Of a DNA stretch of 24,492 nt, positions 1-7,248 are shown piece by piece. Numbering within the stretch: the stretch's first letter is position 1; every line of letters starts with the position of its first letter. A program made the translations under genes and the position numbers. The notes below the pieces were generated by a model that did no database searches, was not told where the DNA came from, and was given only the letters and a program-made list of their open reading frames with translations. This DNA comes from JBBQSN01 sp038213835. GTDB lineage: Bacteria; Actinomycetota; Actinomycetes; Actinomycetales; CAWJMD01. The stretch spans positions 1 through 24,492 of the forward strand of contig JBBQSN010000036.1 of the NCBI GenBank assembly GCA_038213835.1. The letters are read 5' to 3'.

Positions 1-180
1 GCAGCCGGTGACCGCGACGTCCGGACCGTCCACGGGACGGTTCTCGCGCTTGCCTCGGGGCTGCGGCGACTCGGTGGTGCAGCCCGTCGTCCCCAGACGG
101 GGCTGCTGCACCAGTACTACTTCCAGCTCGCTGCCGGGGCCGGTGTCCTGCTCGTCCTGCTGCTGCTGGTGCCCACGTGA
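1..180 (+). CDS. nuoL: NADH-quinone oxidoreductase subunit L, C-terminal fragment
   Basis: This is an open frame from the first base to the TGA at 178-180, with no start inside the window, so the gene is cut by the window edge. The 59 visible residues end in LHQYYFQLAAGAGVLLVLL-type sequence, a hydrophobic last helix like the C-terminus of the proton-pumping antiporter-like subunit NuoL of respiratory complex I. The call rests mainly on position: nuoM and nuoN follow directly on the same strand in the canonical L-M-N order. Too little is visible to judge its catalytic residues. Confidence 0.75.
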   Translation, partial: AAGDRDVRTVHGTVLALASGLRRLGGAARRPQTGLLHQYYFQLAAGAGVLLVLLLLVPT

Positions 181-253
181 CCGGTGTCCGACGTCCGAGG
201 ACGTCCGCCCGACCGACCTGGCCCACCCGGCCCGATCCGACCTGGAGCGCTCC

Positions 254-1774
254 ATGCTGCTGACCGCCACCGTCTTCGTCCCGCTGGTCGCCGCCGGCAT
301 CGTCCTGCTCCTCCCGGCGCGGTGGGCGGCCCGGGTGGCGTCGACCGCGACGGCCACCACCGTGCTCCTTGGTGTGCTCCTGTGGGTCACGCTCCCCGAC
401 GACGCCGGATTCGCCACAGGTTTCGGCTCCGAGGTCGACGTGCAGTGGATCCCGTCGGTGGATGCCGGCTACCACGTCGGCGTCGACGGGCTCTCCGTGG
501 CCCTGATCGTCATGACGACCGTGCTGTTCCTCGCCACGGCCGTGTGGTCGTCGCGACAGGCTGAGCGGCCACGCACCTGGGTGGCGCTGTTCCTGTTCCT
601 GGAGACCGCCAGCCTGGGGACGTTCGCCGCCCTCGACCTGATCCTGTTCTTCGTCTTCTTCGACCTGACCATCGTGGCGATGTACTTCATCATCGCCGGG
701 TGGGGCCATGGCGCCGCCCGGTCCAGCGCCCTGCTGTTCTTCCTCTACACCTTCCTCGGCTCGCTGGTCATGCTGGTCGGCTTCATCGTCGTCTTCGCCG
801 GATCGGCGCCGCGCACCTTCGACATCGTCGAGCTGGTCCGGCAGCAGCCGCTTGACGGTGAACCGGTCACGGCTGCGATCGCGCTGCTGCTCATCGGCAT
901 CGGCCTGGCGATCAAGACGCCGACCGTGCCGTTCCACACCTGGCTGCCGCCGGCGCACACCGACGCGCCGGCCGAGGGGTCGGCCGTCCTGGCCGGTGTG
1001 CTGCTCAAGCTGGGGACCTACGGCTTCGTCCGGATCGCGATGCCGATCCTGCCGGAGGCGTGGCAGCGCTGGGCCTGGGTCATCGTGGTGGTGGGCGTCG
1101 TGAGCGTGGTCTGGGGTGCCCTGGTGGCGCTCGCCCAGCGCGACGTGAAGCGGATGATCGCCTACACGTCGGTGAACCACATGGGGTACGTCCTGCTCGG
1201 TCTGGGTGCGGCCGGCCTGGTCGGCGCCCCGGCCGCGGCACGCGAGCTGGCCACCACCGGGGCGGTGCTGCAGATGGTCAGTCACGGCCTGCTGACCGGT
1301 GCGCTGTTCCTGCTCACCGGCTACCTGTGGGACCGGGGGCGCGACTACCGGTTCTCGCAGTGGGGCGGGCTGGCCCGAACGGCACCGCGGTTCTCGGTCC
1401 TGCTCACCGTGGCCGCGGTGGGCTCGCTGGGGCTGCCCGGTCTGTCCGGCTTCCTGGCCGAGTTCCACGTCTTCGCCGGCGCCTACGAGGGTGCCCCCGT
1501 CGCGGTGATCATCTCCGTGACGGGCGTCCTGGTCACCGCCGGCCTGTTCCTGCTCGCCCTCCGACGCCTCCTGACCGGGCCCGAGCAGTCACCGACCGGT
1601 GGGAACGGCACAGGGCACGACGCGGCCGGCGGGGTCGACCTGACCTGGCGGCCGGCGGTGGTCGTGGGTGCGCTGCTCGCGCTGTCCGTGCTGCTGGGCC
1701 TGCTCGCCCCCGGCCCGGTGCTCGATCTGATCGGGTCGGCCACCAACGAGCTGATCTCGGTCATGGGGCCCTGA
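254..1774 (+). CDS. nuoM: NADH-quinone oxidoreductase subunit M (complex I antiporter-like subunit)
   Basis: This gene encodes a 506-residue multi-helix membrane protein, the usual length of NuoM, one of three antiporter-like proton-pumping subunits of complex I. ATG 254 is chosen because GGAG lies 6 bases upstream and the protein then begins directly with a hydrophobic helix (MLLTATVFVPLVAAG). The frame is open upstream but that part is not membrane-like. The family core is visible: AIKTPTVPFHTWLP (broken-helix TM7 lysine), then AHTDAPAEGSAVLAG and LLKLGTYGF (second key lysine). In the TM5 motif FFDLTIVAMYFIIAGWG the acidic position is Asp137, where E. coli NuoM has the essential Glu144. It sits 73 bases after nuoL and 1 base before nuoN, so it is co-transcribed with them. 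Confidence 0.95.
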   Translation: MLLTATVFVPLVAAGIVLLLPARWAARVASTATATTVLLGVLLWVTLPDDAGFATGFGSEVDVQWIPSVDAGYHVGVDGLSVALIVMTTVLFLATAVWSSRQAERPRTWVALFLFLETASLGTFAALDLILFFVFFDLTIVAMYFIIAGWGHGAARSSALLFFLYTFLGSLVMLVGFIVVFAGSAPRTFDIVELVRQQPLDGEPVTAAIALLLIGIGLAIKTPTVPFHTWLPPAHTDAPAEGSAVLAGVLLKLGTYGFVRIAMPILPEAWQRWAWVIVVVGVVSVVWGALVALAQRDVKRMIAYTSVNHMGYVLLGLGAAGLVGAPAAARELATTGAVLQMVSHGLLTGALFLLTGYLWDRGRDYRFSQWGGLARTAPRFSVLLTVAAVGSLGLPGLSGFLAEFHVFAGAYEGAPVAVIISVTGVLVTAGLFLLALRRLLTGPEQSPTGGNGTGHDAAGGVDLTWRPAVVVGALLALSVLLGLLAPGPVLDLIGSATNELISVMGP

Positions 1775-1775
1775 C

Positions 1776-3173
1776 GTGGGCCCGGAGATGGCAGAGGACC
1801 CGCTCGCCCTGCTGCCCGAGATCGCGGTGCTGGCAGGCGTTGTCGGCACGCTGCTGCTCTCACTGTGGACGCCGCGACTGGCTCAGCACCGGGTGCGCAA
1901 CCTCGGGCTGGCCGCGCTGACCGTCTCGGCCGTCCTGGCCGTCCCGCCGTTGCTCGAGGCGCCACGAGCGGTCTACGACGGCACCTGGGTGATCGACCCG
2001 CTCACCGGCGCAGTGCGTGTCGCCGCGGCGTTCGGCGCGATGATGGTGCTCGCGCTGAGCGCACCGACCTTCCGTCACCACCCCCGTGAGGGCGAGGTCA
2101 CCGTCCTGGTCCTGCTGGCAGTCCTCGGGGCGAACGCGTTGGCTGCCGCCGGGGACCTGCTGATGCTCTCCGCCGCGTTCCTGCTGGCCAGCGTCCCGCT
2201 CTACGCGCTGGTGGCTTACCGCAAGGACGCGGCCGGGACCGAGGCGGCGCTGAAGTACTACCTCGTCGGCGCCCTGTGCGGTGTGCTGCTCCTGGTCGGC
2301 ACCGCGGCGGTCGTGCTCGCCACCGGGGCCACCGGGTACGACGCCGTCGCGGCCGGCATCTCGAACGCCCCGGCCCCCCTGGTCGCCGTCGGCGTCCTCG
2401 GTGTCCTGATCGGCGTGCTGTTCAAGGTCGGTGCCGTCCCGGCGCACTTCTGGGTGCCGGACACGGTGGCCGGCACCACCACCACCATCGCGGCACTGGT
2501 CACGACCGTGCCCAAGCTGGGCGGCGTCGCCGCCGTCCAGCGCCTGGCGACCGGCCCGTTCGAGCAGGCACCGGTCGACCTCGTCCTGGTGCTGGCCGTG
2601 GTCGCGACCGCGTCCATGACCCTCGGCAACCTGGCCGCGTTCCGGCAGACCGACGTCCACCGGCTGCTCGCGTACTCCAGCATCAGCCAGGTCGGGTACC
2701 TGCTCGTCATCGCCGCGGCCGCTCCGGCCTCGGTGCTGGCTGCTCCGGCGCTGGTGGTGTACCTCGCCGGGTACGCGGTCACCAACGTCGGCGCCTTCGC
2801 CGTGGTCGCCGCAGCGCCGGGGGCCCGCTCCCTGCCTGACTGGGCGGGCCTGGCCCGTCAGAATCCCTGGCTGGCAGCGGCGCTGGTGGTCCACCTGCTC
2901 GGTCTGGTCGGAACTCCGCCGACCGTGGTGTTCGTCGGGAAGCTGCTGGCGTTCGGGGCCGCTGTCGAGGCCGGCCTGGTCTGGCTCGTCGTCGTCGCTG
3001 CACTCAACACCGTCGCCAGCCTGTACTACTACCTGCGATGGCTGGCTCCGGTGTACGCCGCCGCTGTTCGCACGGGGTCTCTCGACACCGGCCCGGCCCG
3101 CGTCGCCGTCGGCAGCGCCGCCGCCGTGGTGGTGCTCGGCGTCGCGTCCGGCGCGGTCGCCCTGGTCACCTGA
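1776..3173 (+). CDS. nuoN: NADH-quinone oxidoreductase subunit N (complex I antiporter-like subunit)
   Basis: This gene encodes 465 residues with about 14 membrane segments and is the last gene of the nuo operon. The start is GTG 1776, one base after the nuoM stop, with a GGGG motif about 7 bases upstream. ATG 1788 is an alternative giving MAEDPLALLPE. Family motifs are EAALKYYLVGAL (residues about 156-167), FKVGAVPAHFWVPD (TM7 lysine), and HRLLAYSSISQVGYLL in the broken TM12 region. The TM5 segment reads LSAAFLLASVPLY (residues 131-143). The Glu that normally precedes the SLPLY-type motif (E. coli Glu133) is Leu136 here, so this subunit looks divergent in its proton path. NuoN assignment is secure from order and motifs; full pumping competence is not. 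Confidence 0.93.
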   Translation: MGPEMAEDPLALLPEIAVLAGVVGTLLLSLWTPRLAQHRVRNLGLAALTVSAVLAVPPLLEAPRAVYDGTWVIDPLTGAVRVAAAFGAMMVLALSAPTFRHHPREGEVTVLVLLAVLGANALAAAGDLLMLSAAFLLASVPLYALVAYRKDAAGTEAALKYYLVGALCGVLLLVGTAAVVLATGATGYDAVAAGISNAPAPLVAVGVLGVLIGVLFKVGAVPAHFWVPDTVAGTTTTIAALVTTVPKLGGVAAVQRLATGPFEQAPVDLVLVLAVVATASMTLGNLAAFRQTDVHRLLAYSSISQVGYLLVIAAAAPASVLAAPALVVYLAGYAVTNVGAFAVVAAAPGARSLPDWAGLARQNPWLAAALVVHLLGLVGTPPTVVFVGKLLAFGAAVEAGLVWLVVVAALNTVASLYYYLRWLAPVYAAAVRTGSLDTGPARVAVGSAAAVVVLGVASGAVALVT

Positions 3174-3188
3174 GTCGTGGCGGCTACG

Positions 3189-3207
3189 CCGTCGGGCCGG
3201 TCGACGG
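3189..3207. terminator. Hairpin between convergent nuoN and FhuF-like genes
   Basis: CCGTCG and CGACGG form 6-bp perfect arms around a 7-base loop in the 70-bp gap between two converging genes. There is no U tract on either strand, so a bidirectional terminator role is only inferred from position. Confidence 0.3.
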
Positions 3208-3243
3208 TGCTCCCCGTGGCGCGATGAGCCCCTGGGAGCAGAG

Positions 3244-4020
3244 TCAGTGGTCGACCGGAAGCGGGTCGGTCGCGGCTCGCGGCGAGCGGTGCAGGGGGCA
3301 CTCTCGGCAGTAGTGGGCGTCGTAGCGGGACTGCCACCACTGGCAGCAGGTGGTGCGGCGTGCGCGCCAGCACGGCGGATCCCCGTCCGGGTCGTCCTCG
3401 GTCGAGGTGAGCTCACCCCGTCCGGTGACGTCCGCGAGCTCCTCGGCGAGCCGCCGTGCCCCTTCCACGCCTGCCTCGGCGAGGGTGTGGCAGGCGACGG
3501 TGGCCAGTCCGACCGGCTCGCCCCAGGCGACCGGAGGGCGCACACCGTGCTCACCGGCGCGCAGCACCAAGGGTCGCATCGTGGCCTCCAGCTGCGCCCA
3601 CCACCGATCCACCAGGTCGGCGCGGGTCCCCGTCCAGGCCGGGGCCGGATCGTCCAGCACCAGACCTGAGGCACGCGCCGTGCCCGGCCCGGTGTCGCGC
3701 AGGCGGACTCGAAGGCCGCTCAGGTCGAGGACGCGGTCCGTGAGCAGCAGGTGAGCCACGGTGGCGTGGGTGAGCTGGTGCGCCAGCCCGAAGACGGTGA
3801 GCACCCAGGGTCGGCGATGATCGTCGAAGCCTCCGCGCTCGGCCCAGTCGGCCGCGAGCTGATCGAGCCATCCAGCCTCGGGGTCGACCAGCTGCTCCCA
3901 GGTCTGGACGCTGGTGCCCGGTACGAGGGTGTCCGGCGCACCGGCCGCCAGGGGCAGCGTCATCCGGCCGCGCGCGGGCGCGAGCAGCGGGTCGTCCAGT
4001 GGGGCCTCGACGGTGCTCAC
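3244..4020 (-). CDS. FhuF-like [2Fe-2S] ferric-siderophore reductase family protein
   Basis: This is a 258-residue cytosolic protein. The C-terminus carries the cysteine cluster TTCCQWWQSRYDAHYCREC (Cys225, 226, 238, 241). The CC-xn-C-xx-C arrangement is the signature of the FhuF family, which binds an unusual [2Fe-2S] cluster and reduces siderophore-bound Fe(III). Here n is 11, where the E. coli pattern as I recall it is 10. The middle region (WVLTVFGLAHQLTHATVAHLLLTD) resembles the family's ligand-facing helical part. The start is taken as GTG 4020. An in-frame GTG at 4122, 4 bases after the upstream TetR stop, would add 34 Arg-rich residues that look non-coding. It lies downstream of and on the same strand as the TetR gene. 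The substrate is unknown, and no siderophore transporter is in the window. Confidence 0.8.
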   Translation of the reverse strand: MSTVEAPLDDPLLAPARGRMTLPLAAGAPDTLVPGTSVQTWEQLVDPEAGWLDQLAADWAERGGFDDHRRPWVLTVFGLAHQLTHATVAHLLLTDRVLDLSGLRVRLRDTGPGTARASGLVLDDPAPAWTGTRADLVDRWWAQLEATMRPLVLRAGEHGVRPPVAWGEPVGLATVACHTLAEAGVEGARRLAEELADVTGRGELTSTEDDPDGDPPCWRARRTTCCQWWQSRYDAHYCRECPLHRSPRAATDPLPVDH

Positions 4021-4125
4021 CCCCGCATGGTGCCGGATGGCGCGACCAGACCGACCAGCCACCTGGGCAGACGTGTGGGGGAGTCGGCGTCCCGGACGAA
4101 GCACGTCCCGACCGACTGCCACGCT

Positions 4126-4881
4126 CTAGAGGTCGACCAGGCCCAGGAGGACGGCGAGCCGGTGGACCTCCTCGGCGAAGAAGGCATCTCGGTGGTTGTC
4201 GCCGATGACGTTGTGCCGCTGGCCGAACAGCTCGAAGGACACCGCGCCGAACAGGTAGGTCCAGGCCATCACCCCACGGACCAGCAGGTCGGTGGGGACG
4301 CTGTCGTGGGTGTACGCGGCGACGGGGGCGACCGCTGCCGCGACCGCCCGGGTGGACGGCCGATGAGATGACCGACGTCGCCGCCCAGGCCCAGGGCCGG
4401 GCCTCGCGCCTGCGACGCCCGTGCCGGACGCGGCGGCGTCGACCAGGATGTCGGCCAGCACACGCGTCACCCTCGTCGCCGGGCCCACGGTGTCCTGCGG
4501 TGCGGCGTACCCGGGAACGGGGGAGCCGTAGACCAGCGCGTACTGGTGCGGGTCGGCGAGCGCCCACGACCGGGTCGCCGTGGCGACGGCCCGCCATCTG
4601 CCCACCAGGTCGTCGCGGGCCACCGCTGCCTCGGCGTCCCCGACCTGGTCCGCGAGCTGGTCGTACGCGTCGATGATCAACGCGGTCAGGAGCGTGTCCC
4701 GGCTGTCGAAGTAGTGGTAGAGCGCTGAGGAGACCATCCCGACGTCGCGGGCCACGGCCCGCAGGGACAGGCCGGCAGCGCCCTGCTCGGCGAGGTGCGC
4801 GCGGGCGGTGTCGAGGATCGCTGCCCTCATCTGGTGCCTGGCCTGCGCTCGGATGTCCTGTGCGGGACTGCTGCTCGTCAC
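4126..4881 (-). CDS. TetR/AcrR family transcriptional regulator
   Basis: This is a 251-residue one-component repressor. Residues about 20-65 form the TetR DNA-binding domain: AILDTARAHLAEQGAAGLSL, then RAVARDVGMVSSALYHYF with the usual YHYFxSRDTLL turn. The ligand/dimer domain ends in a WTYLFGAVSFELFGQRHNV segment typical of the WHG-type TetR C-terminal family. Residues near 170-185 are an Arg/Gly/Pro-rich loop (PGPGPGRRRRSSHRP) longer than usual. The start is GTG 4881; TTG 4893 and more distal starts are possible, and no ideal Shine-Dalgarno marks any of them. It is divergent from the epimerase-like gene, with a 13-bp palindrome in the shared 120-bp intergenic region. It therefore most likely represses that operon and itself, and perhaps the FhuF-like gene behind it. 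Confidence 0.9.
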   Translation of the reverse strand: MTSSSPAQDIRAQARHQMRAAILDTARAHLAEQGAAGLSLRAVARDVGMVSSALYHYFDSRDTLLTALIIDAYDQLADQVGDAEAAVARDDLVGRWRAVATATRSWALADPHQYALVYGSPVPGYAAPQDTVGPATRVTRVLADILVDAAASGTGVAGARPGPGPGRRRRSSHRPSTRAVAAAVAPVAAYTHDSVPTDLLVRGVMAWTYLFGAVSFELFGQRHNVIGDNHRDAFFAEEVHRLAVLLGLVDL

Positions 4882-4973
4882 GGCTCCATACAAGCACCTC
4901 GGTGATCGGTGGACACCCTTTCGAGCACCGCTCTTGCGCTCGGGCGCGGCGTGGTGTTCACTGACCCTCGTCC

Positions 4974-4986
4974 AGAGCATCGCTCT
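4974..4986. promoter_or_regulatory. Candidate TetR operator (13-bp palindrome)
   Basis: AGAGC-ATC-GCTCT is a perfect 5-bp inverted repeat around 3 bases. It lies just upstream of the ribosome-binding site (GGGAGA, 4990-4995) of the epimerase-like gene and within the divergent promoter region of the TetR gene. A wider pair CACTGA (4959-4964) / TCAGTG (4996-5001) brackets it. Size and position fit a TetR-family operator; binding by the adjacent TetR is inferred. Confidence 0.5.
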
Positions 4987-5001
4987 ATAGGGAGATCAGT
5001 G

Positions 5002-5946
5002 ATGCACGAACGACACGTGATCATCGGCGGTGGGTCGGTCGGCGCCGCCGCGGCCCTGCTGCTCGCCGAGGCCGGCCACGAGGTGCGGGTGGTGAGCCGG
5101 TCGGGTGGCGGCCCGGACCACGCCCGCGTCGAGCGCGTCCGGTTGGATGCGGGGGACGCCACGGCTCTGGCTCAGGTGGCTGCCGGGGCGACGGCGATCT
5201 ACAACTGCGCCAACCCGCCCTACCACCGCTGGCCGGTGGACTGGCCCCCGCTGGCGTCCTCGATCCTGAGGGCCGCCGAGACGGTCGGGGCGACCCTGGC
5301 CACGGTCAGCAACCTCTACCCCTACGGACCGGTCCGTGGGTCGATGGCCCCCGGGATGCCGGAGGCTCCGGCCGACGCCAAGGGCCGCACCCGGTCCTGG
5401 ATGTGGGCCGAGGCTCTCACGGCGCACCAGGAGGGCAGGGTCCGTGCCGTCGAGGTCCGCGCCAGCGACTTCCTGGACGCAGGCTCACAGTCGGCCATCG
5501 CCCGGCAGGTCCCTGCCATCCTCGCGGGCAAGCACGTACGCACCGTGGGCGATCCCGACCAGCCCCACTCCTGGACGACGACGCGCGACACCGCGGCGAC
5601 CCTGGTCGCGGCCGCAGCGGATCCCGCGGCATCAGGCCGGCTCTGGCACGTGGTCACGACCCCACCGCGGACGCAGCGCGAGGCCCTGGGTGACGTGGCG
5701 CGCACCGCCGGGGTGCCGCTACCGCGGGTCACCGGGACAGGGGCCGCCGCACTGCGGCTGGTGGGTCTGTTCGACCCGGTGGTCCGCGAGCTGAGAGGCA
5801 CGCTCTACCAGTTCACCGCCCCGTTCGTCATCGACGACTCCGAGACCAGGACCCGGTTCGGCCTGGAACCCGAGCCGTGGGACGAGGCGATCACGCGGGT
5901 CGTCGCCGAGGGGCGTCGCACGCTCGCTGAGGGGAGGGCCGCCTGA
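5002..5946 (+). CDS. NAD-dependent epimerase/dehydratase-like (atypical SDR) protein
   Basis: This is a 314-residue cytosolic oxidoreductase-like protein. The N-terminus is a Rossmann fold, VIIGGGSVGAAAALLLAEAG (GxGxxG-type dinucleotide loop at residues about 8-14), followed by an acidic/basic switch (VRVVSRSGGG). Later segments (YNCANPPYHRW, LATVSNLYPYGP, WHVVTTPPRTQREAL) match the extended/atypical SDR group of nucleoside-diphosphate-sugar epimerase-like proteins. The classical YxxxK catalytic pair is not evident, so activity is uncertain. ATG 5002 has GGGAGA 6 bases upstream; the open frame further upstream crosses the operator and is rejected. The stop overlaps the next gene's ATG by one base (TGATG), showing translational coupling. 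Regulation is probably by the divergent TetR. Confidence 0.85.
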   Translation: MHERHVIIGGGSVGAAAALLLAEAGHEVRVVSRSGGGPDHARVERVRLDAGDATALAQVAAGATAIYNCANPPYHRWPVDWPPLASSILRAAETVGATLATVSNLYPYGPVRGSMAPGMPEAPADAKGRTRSWMWAEALTAHQEGRVRAVEVRASDFLDAGSQSAIARQVPAILAGKHVRTVGDPDQPHSWTTTRDTAATLVAAAADPAASGRLWHVVTTPPRTQREALGDVARTAGVPLPRVTGTGAAALRLVGLFDPVVRELRGTLYQFTAPFVIDDSETRTRFGLEPEPWDEAITRVVAEGRRTLAEGRAA

Positions 5947-6677
5947 TGCGACGGTTGCCCGGCACCGGTGCGCTGCTCATCGGCTCCGCCGTCCTCAGCC
6001 TGGTCGGCTACGCGATCCTCGGCACCCAGTTCGGCTGGCCGGCCGTGCTGGACGAGCCCGGCACCTCCGCCCTCGACCGCTTCGTGGAGGCCGAGGTGTG
6101 GGTCCGTACCGGCTTCTACGTCTTCCTGATCTCGAGCCTCCTGCTCATCCCGGCCGCGGTCGCGGTCCAGGACGGCCTCACCCGGGGACAGACGACCGCC
6201 CGCGCGGTCACCACCTTCGGGGTGCTCGGCGCCTTCGCCCAGATGCTCGGCTGGGTCCGCTGGCCGATCACCGTGCCCGGCATCGCGGACCGGTGGACCG
6301 ACCCCTCGGCGACCGAGGCCGAGCGGGCGGCCACGGCAGCGGTGTACGACCTCGTCAACGGCTACGCCGGGGGCGCGCTCGGTGAGCACCTGGGCTGGCT
6401 GCTGCAGGGCGTGTGGGCGGTCGGGGTGTCGGTGTTCGTGCTGCGCTCGCACGGCCTGCCCCGGTGGTTCGCCGGGCTCGGGGTCGTTCTCGCTACGGTC
6501 TGGGCCGTCGTGGTGCCCCTGGCGACGGCCATCGAGGCCGCGACCCTGGAGTTCTGGGGTCTGAACGTCTACACCGGCTGGTACCTGTGGCTGCTCGCGC
6601 TCGGCGTGCTGCTGGTGGTCCGTCCCGTCGAGGCCGCAGACGCACCGGTACCGGTGCTGGCGGCGATGCGCTCATGA
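5946..6677 (+). CDS. Hypothetical membrane protein, DUF4386-like
   Basis: This is a 243-residue integral membrane protein with about six hydrophobic segments, at roughly residues 7-28, 55-75, 85-105, 143-163, 170-195 and 205-225. The pattern of short helices, an AAVYDLVNGYAGGALGEHLG loop and a GLPRWFAGLGV motif before the fifth helix resembles DUF4386-type proteins, whose function is unknown. The ATG overlaps the stop of the epimerase-like gene by one base, so both are made from one message and probably answer to the same TetR. No catalytic motif is visible. Its 3' end abuts pseudogene debris on the other strand. Confidence 0.8.
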   Translation: MRRLPGTGALLIGSAVLSLVGYAILGTQFGWPAVLDEPGTSALDRFVEAEVWVRTGFYVFLISSLLLIPAAVAVQDGLTRGQTTARAVTTFGVLGAFAQMLGWVRWPITVPGIADRWTDPSATEAERAATAAVYDLVNGYAGGALGEHLGWLLQGVWAVGVSVFVLRSHGLPRWFAGLGVVLATVWAVVVPLATAIEAATLEFWGLNVYTGWYLWLLALGVLLVVRPVEAADAPVPVLAAMRS

Positions 6678-6723
6678 GCGCGACGATGGCCAACCCTGCC
6701 GCCGGCGCGTCCACCTGCCTGGG

Positions 6724-6927
6724 TGGACGCGCGGACCGCACCAGCTGGCGGACCGCCACGGTGTAGGCCCAGGTGCTGAAGCGCGAGCGCCCCTCGAAGG
6801 ACGACAGGTGAGTGACCAGGAGCACCAGGACCTCGTGCGCTGCGTCCTCGGCGTCAGCCGGCTGTCCGGTGAAGCGCAGCGCCAACCGGCACATCGGCCC
6901 TTGCAGGCGCCGGCAGAGCTCCTCGAT
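6724..6927 (-). pseudogene. Remnant of an ECF sigma-70 factor (region 2 only)
   Basis: Reading minus, the segment contains IEELCRRLQGPM, then LALRFTGQPADAEDAAHEVL and SSFEGRSRFSTWAYTVAVRQ. This is the core-binding and -10 recognition region 2 of an ECF sigma factor (AEDAxxEV and the FSTWAYTVA helix are diagnostic). The frame continues without an adequate start codon upstream. After about residue 57 it loses all similarity: no region 4 follows, and the frame runs antisense into the upstream membrane-protein gene. It is therefore a truncated, non-functional fragment. Confidence 0.65.
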
Positions 6928-6935
6928 CGGGGCCC

Positions 6936-7244
6936 GGCGTCGACGAGCAGGTGGGGCACCACGGAGATCGTCCGCGCGACCTCCTCGCCGACCCGAAAGC
7001 GCAGGCGGAGCACCCGGGCGACCGGGACGACCGGAACTGGCCCCAGGTGCCGCACCGCAGGCCCGGCCAGGTCGACGAGCTCGGCCAGAACCGGGTCGTC
7101 CGGGTGGCGCGCGGCGTCGGCCTGCGGTCGGACCACGGCTGCTGGCGCGACCTCCGACCGGTTCGGCGATCAGCTCCCGCCACGGGCCATGTCCCGGCTG
7201 GGTCGGTACCGACCGGTCTCCAGGAACGACAGGTGTCGCGCCAC
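6936..7244 (-). pseudogene. Remnant of an XRE/MmyB-type helix-turn-helix regulator
   Basis: At 7170-7244 (minus) a 24-codon frame reads VARHLSFLETGRYRPSRDM and then stops at TGA. HLSFLETGRxRPSRxM is the hallmark end of the HTH in actinobacterial XRE regulators with an MmyB-like ligand domain. In another frame the same strand continues with ADAARHPDDPVLAELVDLAG and VLRLRFRVGEEVARTISVV, which resemble the C-terminal part of that family. The reading-frame changes, the missing first HTH helices and the missing middle indicate decay. The first motif is clear; the assignment of the second part is weaker. Confidence 0.5.
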
Positions 7245-7248
7245 GTGA

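Noticed and set aside
8..253. N-terminal extension of the nuoM frame
   Set aside because: It overlaps the real nuoL tail in another frame and reads as low-complexity sequence; the GGAG-preceded ATG at 254 begins the membrane protein.
1860..3674. Long minus-strand open frame opposite nuoN
   Set aside because: It is an antisense artefact of high GC codon bias, with Q/R/G/D-rich sequence and no motif, opposite a well-supported gene.
3551..4897. 448-codon minus frame across the FhuF-like and TetR genes
   Set aside because: It is Arg/Pro/Gly-rich frame-shadow sequence over two genes with clear domains.
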